Assembly: GCA_943788615.1 (NCBI GenBank)
Contig: CALSQY010000004.1
Coordinates: forward strand, 558,001 to 622,000
Source of the DNA: UBA4465 sp002292365
GTDB lineage: Bacteria > Bacteroidota > Bacteroidia > Cytophagales > Cyclobacteriaceae
Reading direction: 5' to 3'
DNA: 64,000 bases
Below the pieces are notes generated by a model. That model worked only from the letters and a program-made list of their open reading frames with translations. It searched no databases and had not been told where the DNA came from. Positions 19,539 to 29,017 of the stretch are shown piece by piece (the stretch's first letter is position 1; each line of letters starts with the position of its first letter). The translations under genes were made by a program, and so were the position numbers.

Positions 19539-22500
19539 TTAGAAAGTAATATTAAACCCTGTGGTAAATACTCGGGCCTGAGGATAATAACCTCTATCAA
19601 TACCCACATCTAAGTTGGCAGATTGGTCATTGCTGAAGCCATTAGATTTTCCTATTTCAGGATCCATTCCTCTGTAATTCGTAAAAGTGACCAAATTTTG
19701 AATGTTGACATACCATCTCAGCTTTTGTACAAACGCCTTCTTTGACAAGCTTTTGGGGATGGTTACTCCAAACTGAATATTCTTCAGCCTTACAAATGAA
19801 CCATCTTCGACAAAATAATCAGAAACTCTAAAGTTTCCATTGCGGTCATTGACTACTGCTCGGGGTTCGGTGAAAGAAGGATTTTCCTCTGTCCATCGAT
19901 CTAATCGATAAGCAGGACGATTTTGAACTCCCAAATCCCACCTAGTAGTTGCATTAAAAATATCATTACCAATGAATGATTGCACAAAAACAGAAAGGTC
20001 AAAAACTTTATAAAAAATATTTCCAGTGAAGCCTAAAATGGTATTAGGATAAGGATTGCCGATCATGGTCCTGTCGTCTGAAGTGATTTTACCATCAGCA
20101 TCTAAATCTGAAAACATAAAATCTCCCGGAACAGCGTTTGGTTGAATCTCTCCGTCTGTAGCATCTACATATTCCTCCACCTCGAATTTATTTTGGAACA
20201 CACCCAATACTTTATACCCATAAAAATAACCGAAAGGTAATCCCTCCTCCATTCGGGTGATATTTCCTCCTACGCCTTGATTGAACCCAGAAGCAACTGG
20301 TGTAGATATAAGTCCTAAATCGGTAACCTCGTTTTCAATAAAGGTGGCATTTAATGCTAAGTCAAACGAAAGTTCATTCATCGATTTCTTATAAATCAAT
20401 AAAAGCTCAAACCCCTTGTTCATAATTTCACCGGCATTGACAAAAGGAACATCAATAAAATTGACTCCTGTCCCTATGATGGCGGGTTCTTCTTTTCTAA
20501 TCAGAATATCGGTCGTTCGTTTTAAGAAATAATCCGCTGTGAATTGTAATTTCTCTTGAAAGAAAGACAAATCTAGTCCTATGTTTGTCTGGGTACTCAC
20601 CTCCCATTTTCTATCAGGGTTAGCAGGTGTGGTAGCCGCTGAACCTTGATAAATAGATTGCCCTGAACCAAAAACATATCTTATGCCCGGCTCACCTGCG
20701 CCATTGTTTATGGTGCCAATAAAGCCATAATCATCAATTTTTTTCATTGCCATTTTGACCCCAGCTAAATCTCAATTTGGCGAAATTCATAAAACTAGGC
20801 AACTCAAGAAAGTCTTCTTTGGTCAAAATCCAACCCAGAGACAAGGACGGGAAGATTGCATATCGATTATTCGTGCCAAATCTAGAAGAACCATCTCTAC
20901 GGACGGTCGTAGTCAAGAAGTATTTCTCCGACCAGTTATAATCCAACTTTGCAAAATAACTAAATAGTGCGGATTCCGTTAATCCCTCATAAGCACCCAG
21001 TAGATCCTGATTACCCAAACTGTCAGAGGCCATGTCCAAAGTCAATCCATATATGTAAGCTGAATCTGGAGAATTAAAAGGTAAATCACCTAAACTTAAA
21101 CCCAGTTGTTCATAGCTTCGGTCTCTGTAAGTAGATCCGGCCAAAATCGAGAAATTATGATTCCCAATGGCCTTATTATAGGTAATTATGTTTTCCCCAC
21201 ATAATGTTGGTCCATTTTTGACGAGATTTACTCACACCATTCATTAGGTTTTGCTCATGTGTATAGAAACCTGTGGGGTCTAAATTGTACGATTGAGCAA
21301 AATCAAAAGTTTCAGCAAAAGTCAAATCTAATGATCCTGAAGTTTTAAAAGTCAAGTTTTCGATAGGCTTTAATTCTGCAAAAACATTGCCAATGATCTG
21401 ATTGCTCGCAAAAGAATTATTGAACTTATCAATACGATTTAAGGGATTTTTTATATCCCCTACTACCAGTTGTGAATAGTTATAAGTTCCATCATCTTTA
21501 AAAACAGTAGTCGAAGGATCTATGTTTTGTGCGAATGCAACTGGTGAGGCAAACTCATTGTTTTCTGCAATTCCATTTCTTTTCAAACGAGTAAAATTAA
21601 TATTCTGCCCAATGGATAAGGTTTTGTTGAGGTCTTGATTGGTTTTCAGTCTAAAAGTGTACCTCTCATAACCCGACTTGTCCCTACCCAAAATACCTTC
21701 CTGATTAAAATAGGAACCCATGACACTATAAGTAGCGCTTTCACTACCTCCTTGCGCACTGATTTGATGGGAGGTAATGGGCGCATTATCGAATAAAGCA
21801 TCTTGCCAGTCTGTACCCACCCCTAACGCAGAAGGATCATTGAGCACAGAAAACTGGTTATCATCAGCAAATAAACCCTCATTTGCTTCCAGCATCAATT
21901 CTGCATATTGTTGAGCATTTAAAACAGAACTCTTCTTTGGTAAACTTTGGGTGCCTGTGTAGAAATTATAACTTATTTGCCCCTTTTTGTTTTTTGTACC
22001 TGTTTTTGTAGTGATTAATACAACACCATTGGCGCCGTTGGTTCCGTATATTGCCGCAGAAGCCGCATCTTTAAGCACAGATATGGATTCGATGTCAGCG
22101 GGACTTAGAAAATCCACGGCATCAAACCATACTCCATCCACCACATACAAAGGATCGGAATTATTAGGTGTTCCGACCCCTCTGATCCGTACAGACAGCG
22201 CGTTGCCTGGCGATCCCGAACTTTGTGTGATTTGTACACCAGAAACGCGACCTTGTAAAACTTGTTCTAGGCGTGCCGCAGGCAATTTATCTATCTCATC
22301 AGCCGTTGTGACGGATACAGCCCCTGTAATGGCACTTCTTTTTTGGGTACCGTAGCCAATCACTACAATTTCTTGTAATTCGGTAAAGTCTTCAGCCAAA
22401 ATAACATCTATTATGGATCGCGAGCCGATGATCACTTTCTGCGTCTGGAGACCTATGAAAGTATATACTAGTATTCCCCCCTTCTTCTGGAACACTCAAT

Positions 22501-22676
22501 GCATATTCCCCATCTAAATCAGTAGTCGTGCCCGTATTTGTGCCTTCTAATATTACGTTGACCCCAGGAACTTCACCACCATCTTCTGTGGAAACCGTTC
22601 CTGAAACCAACCTTTGTCCTAATGCCATATTACAAAATAGCAAACACGCTGTTCCAAAGAATATTATTCTTTTCAT
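19539..22676 (-). pseudogene. susC: SusC/RagA TonB-dependent glycan transporter, three frameshifts
   Basis: Outer-membrane TonB-dependent transporter: signal peptide, carboxypeptidase-D-like domain (GTVSTEDGGEVPGVNVILEG), plug with VVIGYGTQKRSAITGAVS and a barrel ending in VFTTGFNITF. About 1,040 codons, full length, but the frame changes three times, each by one extra base. The sites are a run of six G (plus-strand C at 22476-22481), a CC near 21178 after HNY, and a run of seven A (plus-strand T at 20738-20744) after GQNGNEK. Removing one base at each gives a continuous protein with no other stop. It may be a young pseudogene, a phase-variable gene or uncorrected homopolymer errors. SusD, lipoprotein and GH16 downstream are intact. 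Confidence 0.88.
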
Positions 22677-22767
22677 GGTTCTTATAAAAGTTAAAAATTT
22701 ATGGGGTGATTGTTGAAAAAATCGAAGGCTTACACCAATACTTAATGACTTCTTTATATTTTTTTTT

Positions 22768-22833
22768 AAACGATTGTTTCAATATTGCCGGCAATATATT
22801 CATTTTTTAGAAGATAAAAAATTACAATCGTTT
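22768..22833. promoter_or_regulatory. susC upstream operator cluster
   Basis: The 344-bp gap upstream of susC contains a perfect 16-bp palindrome (ATATTGCCGGCAATAT, 22782-22797) flanked by two copies of ACAATCGTTT in inverted orientation (22768-22777 and 22824-22833). The left copy extends to AAACGATTGTTT, itself a dyad with AAAC/GTTT arms. This arrangement looks like a LacI-type or similar regulator target. The rest of the gap up to the hypothetical gene at 23021 holds no ORF. Confidence 0.55.
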
Positions 22834-23020
22834 GAAATGATGTTTAAAGCATTAATTCAAAGTTTAACAAAATGAAAAAAAGAAAAAACAAAAAATAATA
22901 AAATACTATTCTTACTCAATTGAGACCTCTTAATGTTCTCATAACAATGAGACTTTTCTACAGGTACACTTTTTGACTTGACAAGACCCATAATGACGTG
23001 CTTTCAGTTCCCTTGTTTAT

Positions 23021-23443
23021 TTAATACATATCATATTGACTTTGAATGATCGCTCGTTGACGCAATAGGTTTTGCTGAAATTTTTGACTTTCACCCTTGT
23101 CTTCTATCAATAATTTCAACCGCCAAGACTGACAATAAAGTTGCAAATAATCCGTCCCTTTAAACATGGAGATGAGCCGGTAAGGAAATGCTAAGACGCT
23201 TGGTTCCTGACTTACGCCCAACCAGATCAAAAGACCTTTTTTTCGAAGCTCAATTTTACAACTAAATACATCCGATTGTTTGTTTACTATGGCTATGATT
23301 TCGTCATCAACATCGATCAAAGTAAATCCTTGTATACTAGGATTCGCTGGACTGATTTTGTCCGGAGACACCAAGGTGCTTCCTACCATGTTTCTTATCT
23401 GCGAAAGCATTGCCGTATCTGGATTTGAAAGATTGAAAAGCAT
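23021..23443 (-). CDS. Conserved-looking hypothetical protein, 140 aa
   Basis: Not recognised. A soluble protein without signal peptide or membrane segment; the centre (GFTLIDVDDEIIAIVNKQSDVFSCKIELRKKGLLIWLGVSQEPSVL) has alternating hydrophobic residues suggesting a beta-rich fold, and the C-terminus is helical and Gln-rich. The start ATG at 23443 begins MLFNLSNPDT. It is divergent from the oxygenase operon and about 340 bp upstream of susC on the same strand, without an obvious link to either. No nucleotide oddity. Confidence 0.6.
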   Translation of the reverse strand: MLFNLSNPDTAMLSQIRNMVGSTLVSPDKISPANPSIQGFTLIDVDDEIIAIVNKQSDVFSCKIELRKKGLLIWLGVSQEPSVLAFPYRLISMFKGTDYLQLYCQSWRLKLLIEDKGESQKFQQNLLRQRAIIQSQYDMY

Positions 23444-23589
23444 ATTCCCTTTTTACAAAAAAAACCCTAATCCTCGTAACACAAAAGAATATGCCTAAAT
23501 ATCTGACCAGATTAAATTACTCTGATTTTTTTACCTACACAATCTTTGAAAATATACTAAAAACCTACATTATCATTAGCTTTACTTTC

Positions 23590-24546
23590 ATGACATCAAA
23601 AGCACACATTGCTACCGTAAATTACGAAGACTTTGTCTCTGATGATCCAGATCGGAAATTAAACTTCATCGCGCATTTAGGAAAGTCATTGGCTGAAATT
23701 GGATTTGTATTAGTAAGTAATCATGGAGTTACAGAGGCTTTACGTAATGAACTTTTCAGTGCTTCTAAAAAATTCTTCGAACTCCCCGACGAGGTCAAAT
23801 TTAAGTATGAGTTTCCAGAGTTGGCGGGGCAAAGAGGTTACATTGGTAAATTTAAAGAAACAGCCAAAGGATTTAAAAACCCCGATATGAAAGAGTTTTA
23901 TCATATTGGTCAAACAATCCAAAATTCCATTGGACCTGACTATCCACCTAACATTTGGCCTGAAGAAGTGCCCGAACTTAAAGAGGTTAGCCTACGCATT
24001 TATAAAACATTTGAAGAAACTGGGCGAAAATTACTCCAAGCCATAGCTTTGTTTTTGGACCTCTCGGAAGATTTTTTTAATGGAAAAATTCATGCCGGCA
24101 ACTCTATATTTAGATTGCTTCATTACTTTCCAGTACAAGACATTTCCAAAGTGCCCGCAGGATCCGTTAGAGCGGCCGCGCATGAGGATATCAATTTGAT
24201 TACCTTACTCATGGGAGGAAGTGCTGAAGGATTGCAAGCCAAGACCAAAGCTGGAAAATGGATTGATGTTAATCCTCTTTCTGATCAAATTGTTGTAAAT
24301 ATTGGTGACATGCTTCAGCGACTGACCAACGGCCAACTGGTCTCGACCAGTCACCGCGTAATCAATAAAAATCCGCTATTAATGAAGAAATCAAGATACT
24401 CGGCACCCTTTTTCTTGCACCCCGTTCCAAGTATGGATTTGAGTGCACTCCCCGGTACCGTAAATCAGCATCAACCCAAAAAATTTCAAGATATGACGGC
24501 GGGTGAATACTTAAATGAACGTCTCAAAGAACTTGGGCTAAAATAA
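23590..24546 (+). CDS. 2-oxoglutarate/Fe(II) oxygenase, isopenicillin N synthase-like family
   Basis: Soluble non-haem iron oxygenase of about 318 aa. N-terminal DIOX-like domain (LAEIGFVLVSNHGV) and C-terminal 2OG-FeII domain with AAHEDINLITLL (His-x-Asp iron ligands), STSHRVINK (distal His) and KKSRYSAPFF (Arg-x-Ser for 2-oxoglutarate). ATG at 23590 is preferred because the sequence before it (from 23491) is hydrophobic and unlike the family. The tryptophan dioxygenase gene begins 5 bp after its stop, so both are in one operon. Substrate unknown; true isopenicillin synthesis is unlikely because no NRPS gene is nearby. Confidence 0.88.
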   Translation: MTSKAHIATVNYEDFVSDDPDRKLNFIAHLGKSLAEIGFVLVSNHGVTEALRNELFSASKKFFELPDEVKFKYEFPELAGQRGYIGKFKETAKGFKNPDMKEFYHIGQTIQNSIGPDYPPNIWPEEVPELKEVSLRIYKTFEETGRKLLQAIALFLDLSEDFFNGKIHAGNSIFRLLHYFPVQDISKVPAGSVRAAAHEDINLITLLMGGSAEGLQAKTKAGKWIDVNPLSDQIVVNIGDMLQRLTNGQLVSTSHRVINKNPLLMKKSRYSAPFFLHPVPSMDLSALPGTVNQHQPKKFQDMTAGEYLNERLKELGLK

Positions 24547-24551
24547 AAAAT

Positions 24552-25502
24552 ATGAATCCTAAAACAGCAAGTTTAATTGAGTCACTTCAAAAGAAATACG
24601 GCGATACTGGAGAGGATCTCAATATCCATTTAGAAGGGTTGCTGCATGCAAAGCCGATCACCTATTGGGATTACATACAACTTGAATCCCTGCTAGGTAC
24701 CCAAAATCCAAGAACCAAGCATCCCGATGAAATGGTGTTCATTGTATACCACCAAACTACCGAGCTCATCTTTAAAATGATTTTATGGGAGATCGACCAA
24801 ATAGCGGTAGAAAAAGATTTAAAAGCAGTCTTTTTTACTGAAAAGCTGACCCGGATCAGTAGATACTTCGATTTACTTTCAAATTCATTTGAAATCATGA
24901 ATGAAGGTATGCACGTAGACCAATTCATGAAATTTCGTACGACCTTGACGCCCTCTTCTGGCTTTCAAAGTGCCCAATATAGGTTGATTGAATTTGCCTC
25001 AACCGAGCTGATCAATTTAATTGATATTCGTTTTAGAGCGACTATTGACCGAAATACCCCTTTTGAATACGCCTATGACCATCTTTACTGGCAAGCTGCT
25101 GGAAAAAATCATGATACCGGTGTCAAGTCAACGATGCTCATTGAATTTCAAAAAAAGTATATGGATGATTTCATCACCTTCATGAAATATTATCACAAAA
25201 CCAATCTCTGGACTCGATTTAAAGGACTTCCCAAAGAAATTCAAAATGAGGTTGAATTGCGAAATGCCATGCGCCATTATGACCATACCGTCAATGTCAA
25301 ATGGGTCATGTTTCACTATAAAACAGCTGCCAAATACCTAAAAAGCACCACAAACGTAAAGGCTACTGGTGGTAGTAATTGGCAAAAATATATGCACCCA
25401 AAATACCAAAAACGCATCTTCTTTCCTGATTTATGGACCCCTGAAGAACAAAACCAATGGGGCATAGATAATTTAAAAGGCTATAAAGTTTTAACAAAAT
25501 AA
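24552..25502 (+). CDS. kynA: Tryptophan 2,3-dioxygenase family protein
   Basis: Haem enzyme that opens the indole ring of tryptophan to N-formylkynurenine, the first step of the kynurenine route. Hallmarks are QLESLLGTQNPRTKHPDEM, FIVYHQTTELIFKMILWEID, a RYFDLLSNSFEIM helix, the probable proximal His255 in KWVMFHYKTA and ATGGSNWQKYM, matching the GTGGS loop of known enzymes. Length 316 aa is near the usual 280-320. It is directly abutted by the oxygenase upstream and the NagZ-NamZ gene downstream (0 bp), suggesting a shared transcript though not a shared pathway. Confidence 0.88.
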   Translation: MNPKTASLIESLQKKYGDTGEDLNIHLEGLLHAKPITYWDYIQLESLLGTQNPRTKHPDEMVFIVYHQTTELIFKMILWEIDQIAVEKDLKAVFFTEKLTRISRYFDLLSNSFEIMNEGMHVDQFMKFRTTLTPSSGFQSAQYRLIEFASTELINLIDIRFRATIDRNTPFEYAYDHLYWQAAGKNHDTGVKSTMLIEFQKKYMDDFITFMKYYHKTNLWTRFKGLPKEIQNEVELRNAMRHYDHTVNVKWVMFHYKTAAKYLKSTTNVKATGGSNWQKYMHPKYQKRIFFPDLWTPEEQNQWGIDNLKGYKVLTK

Positions 25503-28331
25503 ATGATTCCATTGAGCAAATTTAAATTACAACTGTCCGTCAATAAAATACGGCTAAAGCTCCTTTTTTTGCTGCCATTCATGCTCTTAGAGTTAGGCAA
25601 GATAAGCGCGCAAATAATACCAACGTCCCCACACGAACAAGCATGGGTGGATAGCCTTATGACTACTCTCAGTATTCGAAAACAAATCGCCCAATCTTTT
25701 ATGGCTGCCGCGTACACTCACAATGACGAACCGAATGCTGATCTTATAGGTTTAATCCAAGATATGGGAATCGGTGGTATTATTTTCATGCAAGGAAATC
25801 CGATCGATCAAGTCAAGGTCAATACTACCTATCAAAAAGAATCTAAAATACCCCTCTTTATGGCAACTGATGCCGAATGGGGACTCAGTATGAGATTATC
25901 CCAGACATCGGATTTTCCTTTTCAAATGGCTCTTGGGGCCCTAGCGGATGATGATCTTATTTATGATATGGGATTTGAAATCGGACTTCAAATGCGCCGA
26001 TTAGGTCTGCACATTAATTTTGCTCCAGTCATTGACATCAATAATAATCCCCTTAACCCAGTCATTAATTATCGTTCTTTTGGAGAAAGCCGCACACGTG
26101 TGACCCAAAAATCAATCACTTACATGAAGGGCCTACAAGCGGCCGGTATCATGGCTGTCGCGAAACATTTCCCGGGTCATGGTGATACACAAACAGATTC
26201 ACATTATGGTTTGCCGATCATTGAGCACGACAGAGCCCGATTGGACAGCATCGAACTCTACCCTTTTCGGAAACTTATCCAAGAAGATATTGACGGCATC
26301 ATGATGGCACACATCAATGTCCCCGCTTTAGATGCTACACCTAAACGGGCCGCCACGTTATCTAAAAAAATAGTCACTGACCTATTGAAAACGGAAATGG
26401 GGTTTAAAGGATTGGTCTTTACCGATGCCATGAATATGAAGGGGGTTACCTCGGGACATGATTTGGGTGAACCGGAATTAATGGCTTATTTGGCCGGAAA
26501 TGATATCATTGAATTTTCTTTAAATATCGGCGCATCCATTGCGCAAATTGAAGACGCCCTTAAGGCAGGAAGCCTTACTACCGATCAAATTGAGATAAAG
26601 TGTAGACGTATTTTACATCAAAAGTACAAACTTGGGCTTCACAAAAAGTCCTTTCACAAATCAGAAAATCTCATTCTAGATATCAACAACCAAACAGCAA
26701 GAGACTTAAATAATACTTTGGCCAAGGCTTCCTTAACGGTATTAAAAAGACAATTCTTGGGATTGCCACTGGAGGGTAAAATAGCCACTTTGTCTATCAA
26801 TACAGATACAATAGCACCGTTCCAAAAAGAGGCGATCCGATTAGGCTTTAAAAACCACTTTTACCTCCCCAAGAAAGCAACCCAAGAGCAAATCAATGAA
26901 ATAGAAAGAAAACTAGAAGATTTCGAGCGCATATACCTCGGTGTCATCCAGTCAGGTCCTCGTCCCTATGGTCAGATGAAAATATCAAATCAAAATTTGG
27001 CCTTTGTCAACGAACTAGCACAAGATCCCCGTGTGATGATCGGCTGGTTTGGGAATCCGTATACCTTGAATCAATTTAACACCCTTCACCAAGCATCAGA
27101 TTTGGTCATAGGCTACCAAAACAATCCAGCTACTCAAGCTGCTATGACCCAGCTTTTTTTAGGAAATGGTGTGGCCTCAGGTACCTTGCCTGTAACGGTG
27201 AACTCGTATTTTAAATTGGGTGACGGCATGGTTCTTAATAAAAAGCCAGAAGTAGGTGCCGCACAATTCGATGCCTACCTACCCCTTTTGCAGAACAAAA
27301 AGGTAGGGCTCGTAGTCAATCAAACTTCTACCATTGGATCCCGACATTTAGTAGATACTTTATTGAGTTTAGGTATTCAAATAACGAAAATTTTTGCTCC
27401 TGAACATGGATTTAGGGGCGATGCGCACGATGGTGCTACCATCTATGACAACATAGATCAGTCAACAGGATTGCCTATCATTTCGATTTATGGCAAACAA
27501 AAAAAACCAAGTCCTGAGCAATTGAAAGATCTTGACATCCTTATTTTTGATATTCAAGACGTCGGCGCCCGCTTCTACACGTTTATAAGCACCTTGCATT
27601 ATGTCATGGAGGCGGCAGCAGAAAACAATAAAGAAGTGATCGTTCTCGACCGACCTAATCCCAATGGAGACTATGTAGATGGTCCCGTATTAAAACCTGC
27701 ATTTAAATCCTTCGTAGGCATGCACCCTCTACCGATTGTGCATGGCCTCACGATCGGTGAACTAGCCAAAATGATCAATGGTGAAGGATGGCTGGCAACG
27801 GGCCAAAAATGTGATCTTGAAGTTATCAAAATAAAAAATTATTCACATGCAATCCCTTGGGCTTTAAAAATCCCACCTTCACCCAATCTCCCCAACGATC
27901 GAGCCGTAAGGTGGTATCCGTCACTCTGCCTTTTTGAAGCTACGGTTGTGAGTATAGGAAGAGGTACTTATGCTCCTTTTCAGCAATTGGGTGCTCCACA
28001 AATAAATAGTGATTTTAGTTTCACTCCCAAATCTATCAAAGGAATGTCGGTATATCCCAAATATCTCGACATGGTTTGCTATGGGGAAGACCTCACCGCT
28101 ACTGAACCCATACCCAAGTTCAATCTTTCTCTGCTAATTAAGTACTATCATTTAATCGATATAGGACCTGATTTTTTCAATAGGAAAAAAACATTTAATC
28201 AGCTCGCAGGTAACGATGAATTGATGCAGCAAATCATTTCAGGTTTGAGCAAAGAAGAAATCCAAGTAAGTTGGGCCGAAGATTTAGCTGAGTACAGATA
28301 TTTGCGAAAAAAATATTTGCTTTATGATTGA
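25503..28331 (+). CDS. NagZ-NamZ fusion: GH3 beta-N-acetylglucosaminidase + GH171 (DUF1343) exo-N-acetylmuramidase
   Basis: Exported two-enzyme protein of 942 aa with an N-terminal signal (about residues 17-37). Residues about 46-380 are a GH3 NagZ-type barrel with KHFPGHGDT (221-229), the Asp232/His234 acid-base dyad and Asp308 as nucleophile in FTDAMNM. A GH3 C-terminal alpha/beta domain follows (about 400-580). Residues about 585-942 are a DUF1343/NamZ (GH171) domain with APEHGFRGDAHDG (Glu634), FDIQDVGARFYT and LDRPNPNGDYVDGP. Known NagZ removes terminal GlcNAc and NamZ terminal MurNAc, so one polypeptide could eat peptidoglycan strands from the non-reducing end. ATG directly follows the tryptophan dioxygenase stop. 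Confidence 0.9.
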   Translation: MIPLSKFKLQLSVNKIRLKLLFLLPFMLLELGKISAQIIPTSPHEQAWVDSLMTTLSIRKQIAQSFMAAAYTHNDEPNADLIGLIQDMGIGGIIFMQGNPIDQVKVNTTYQKESKIPLFMATDAEWGLSMRLSQTSDFPFQMALGALADDDLIYDMGFEIGLQMRRLGLHINFAPVIDINNNPLNPVINYRSFGESRTRVTQKSITYMKGLQAAGIMAVAKHFPGHGDTQTDSHYGLPIIEHDRARLDSIELYPFRKLIQEDIDGIMMAHINVPALDATPKRAATLSKKIVTDLLKTEMGFKGLVFTDAMNMKGVTSGHDLGEPELMAYLAGNDIIEFSLNIGASIAQIEDALKAGSLTTDQIEIKCRRILHQKYKLGLHKKSFHKSENLILDINNQTARDLNNTLAKASLTVLKRQFLGLPLEGKIATLSINTDTIAPFQKEAIRLGFKNHFYLPKKATQEQINEIERKLEDFERIYLGVIQSGPRPYGQMKISNQNLAFVNELAQDPRVMIGWFGNPYTLNQFNTLHQASDLVIGYQNNPATQAAMTQLFLGNGVASGTLPVTVNSYFKLGDGMVLNKKPEVGAAQFDAYLPLLQNKKVGLVVNQTSTIGSRHLVDTLLSLGIQITKIFAPEHGFRGDAHDGATIYDNIDQSTGLPIISIYGKQKKPSPEQLKDLDILIFDIQDVGARFYTFISTLHYVMEAAAENNKEVIVLDRPNPNGDYVDGPVLKPAFKSFVGMHPLPIVHGLTIGELAKMINGEGWLATGQKCDLEVIKIKNYSHAIPWALKIPPSPNLPNDRAVRWYPSLCLFEATVVSIGRGTYAPFQQLGAPQINSDFSFTPKSIKGMSVYPKYLDMVCYGEDLTATEPIPKFNLSLLIKYYHLIDIGPDFFNRKKTFNQLAGNDELMQQIISGLSKEEIQVSWAEDLAEYRYLRKKYLLYD

Positions 28332-28363
28332 TTCAAATCGTAAACTTGAGTGCTCTTTTTAAA

Positions 28364-28993
28364 TCAATCTATCCGCTTCCTCAAGTCTTCCATAAATTCA
28401 ACACCAGGATCAACCTTTTCGGTACGGTAGCCGGCATCTTTTTCAAGCCATAAGGGATGGTCCACAAAATCTTGATATTCATAATGGCCAATAACGAATT
28501 CAATGGGGTACTTTTTCTGAAGATAAGTAACCAACATCACATTGGCTTCTAACTGAGCTGGAGTGAGTTTTCCATCTGCTCCAGGTCCCACGTTTTCAAT
28601 CCCTATCGCACAATGATTCAATCCAATCACATGACGTGCCATAGTGGTTTCAGACATTAATCTATAAATAGTCCCGTCGGTATCTACCAAGAATTGGGAG
28701 GATACATTCAATGAACCCGCAGATTGAATATCCGCTCGAGCATTGGGTAAAGTACTAGGGTTGAACGTATTGAAGGTTGCTTCCATAGTGGGGATAGCAG
28801 TCCAGTGGACCACTACCATACGTGGTAAAATTGTAGGTTTTATTTGTGTTAATCCATAATGTGATGCCAAGTATTCAAGGGTCAACTCAATGCGTTGCTC
28901 ATCAAAAGATATCGGCCGATCTATAATTTTAGGTAGGGATGGATCCTGGTAAAAAAGGGATTGCATCAGCAAAAAAGATAAAATTATCAGCAT
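28364..28993 (-). CDS. N-acetylmuramoyl-L-alanine amidase (Amidase_2 family)
   Basis: Zinc amidase that cuts the stem peptide from MurNAc. Short hydrophobic leader (LIILSFLLMQSLF), then the Amidase_2 fold: PRMVVVHWTAI (first Zn His), ARHVIGLNHCAIGIENVG, VIGHYEYQDF and a C-terminal GYRTEKVDPGVEF in place of the common RKxDPG end. It converges on the NagZ-NamZ fusion, which together would supply all three activities needed to strip peptidoglycan fragments. 209 aa, usual size. Confidence 0.85.
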   Translation of the reverse strand: MLIILSFLLMQSLFYQDPSLPKIIDRPISFDEQRIELTLEYLASHYGLTQIKPTILPRMVVVHWTAIPTMEATFNTFNPSTLPNARADIQSAGSLNVSSQFLVDTDGTIYRLMSETTMARHVIGLNHCAIGIENVGPGADGKLTPAQLEANVMLVTYLQKKYPIEFVIGHYEYQDFVDHPLWLEKDAGYRTEKVDPGVEFMEDLRKRID

Positions 28994-29017
28994 TGGGTCA
29001 AAAGTCTAGAATGTCTA

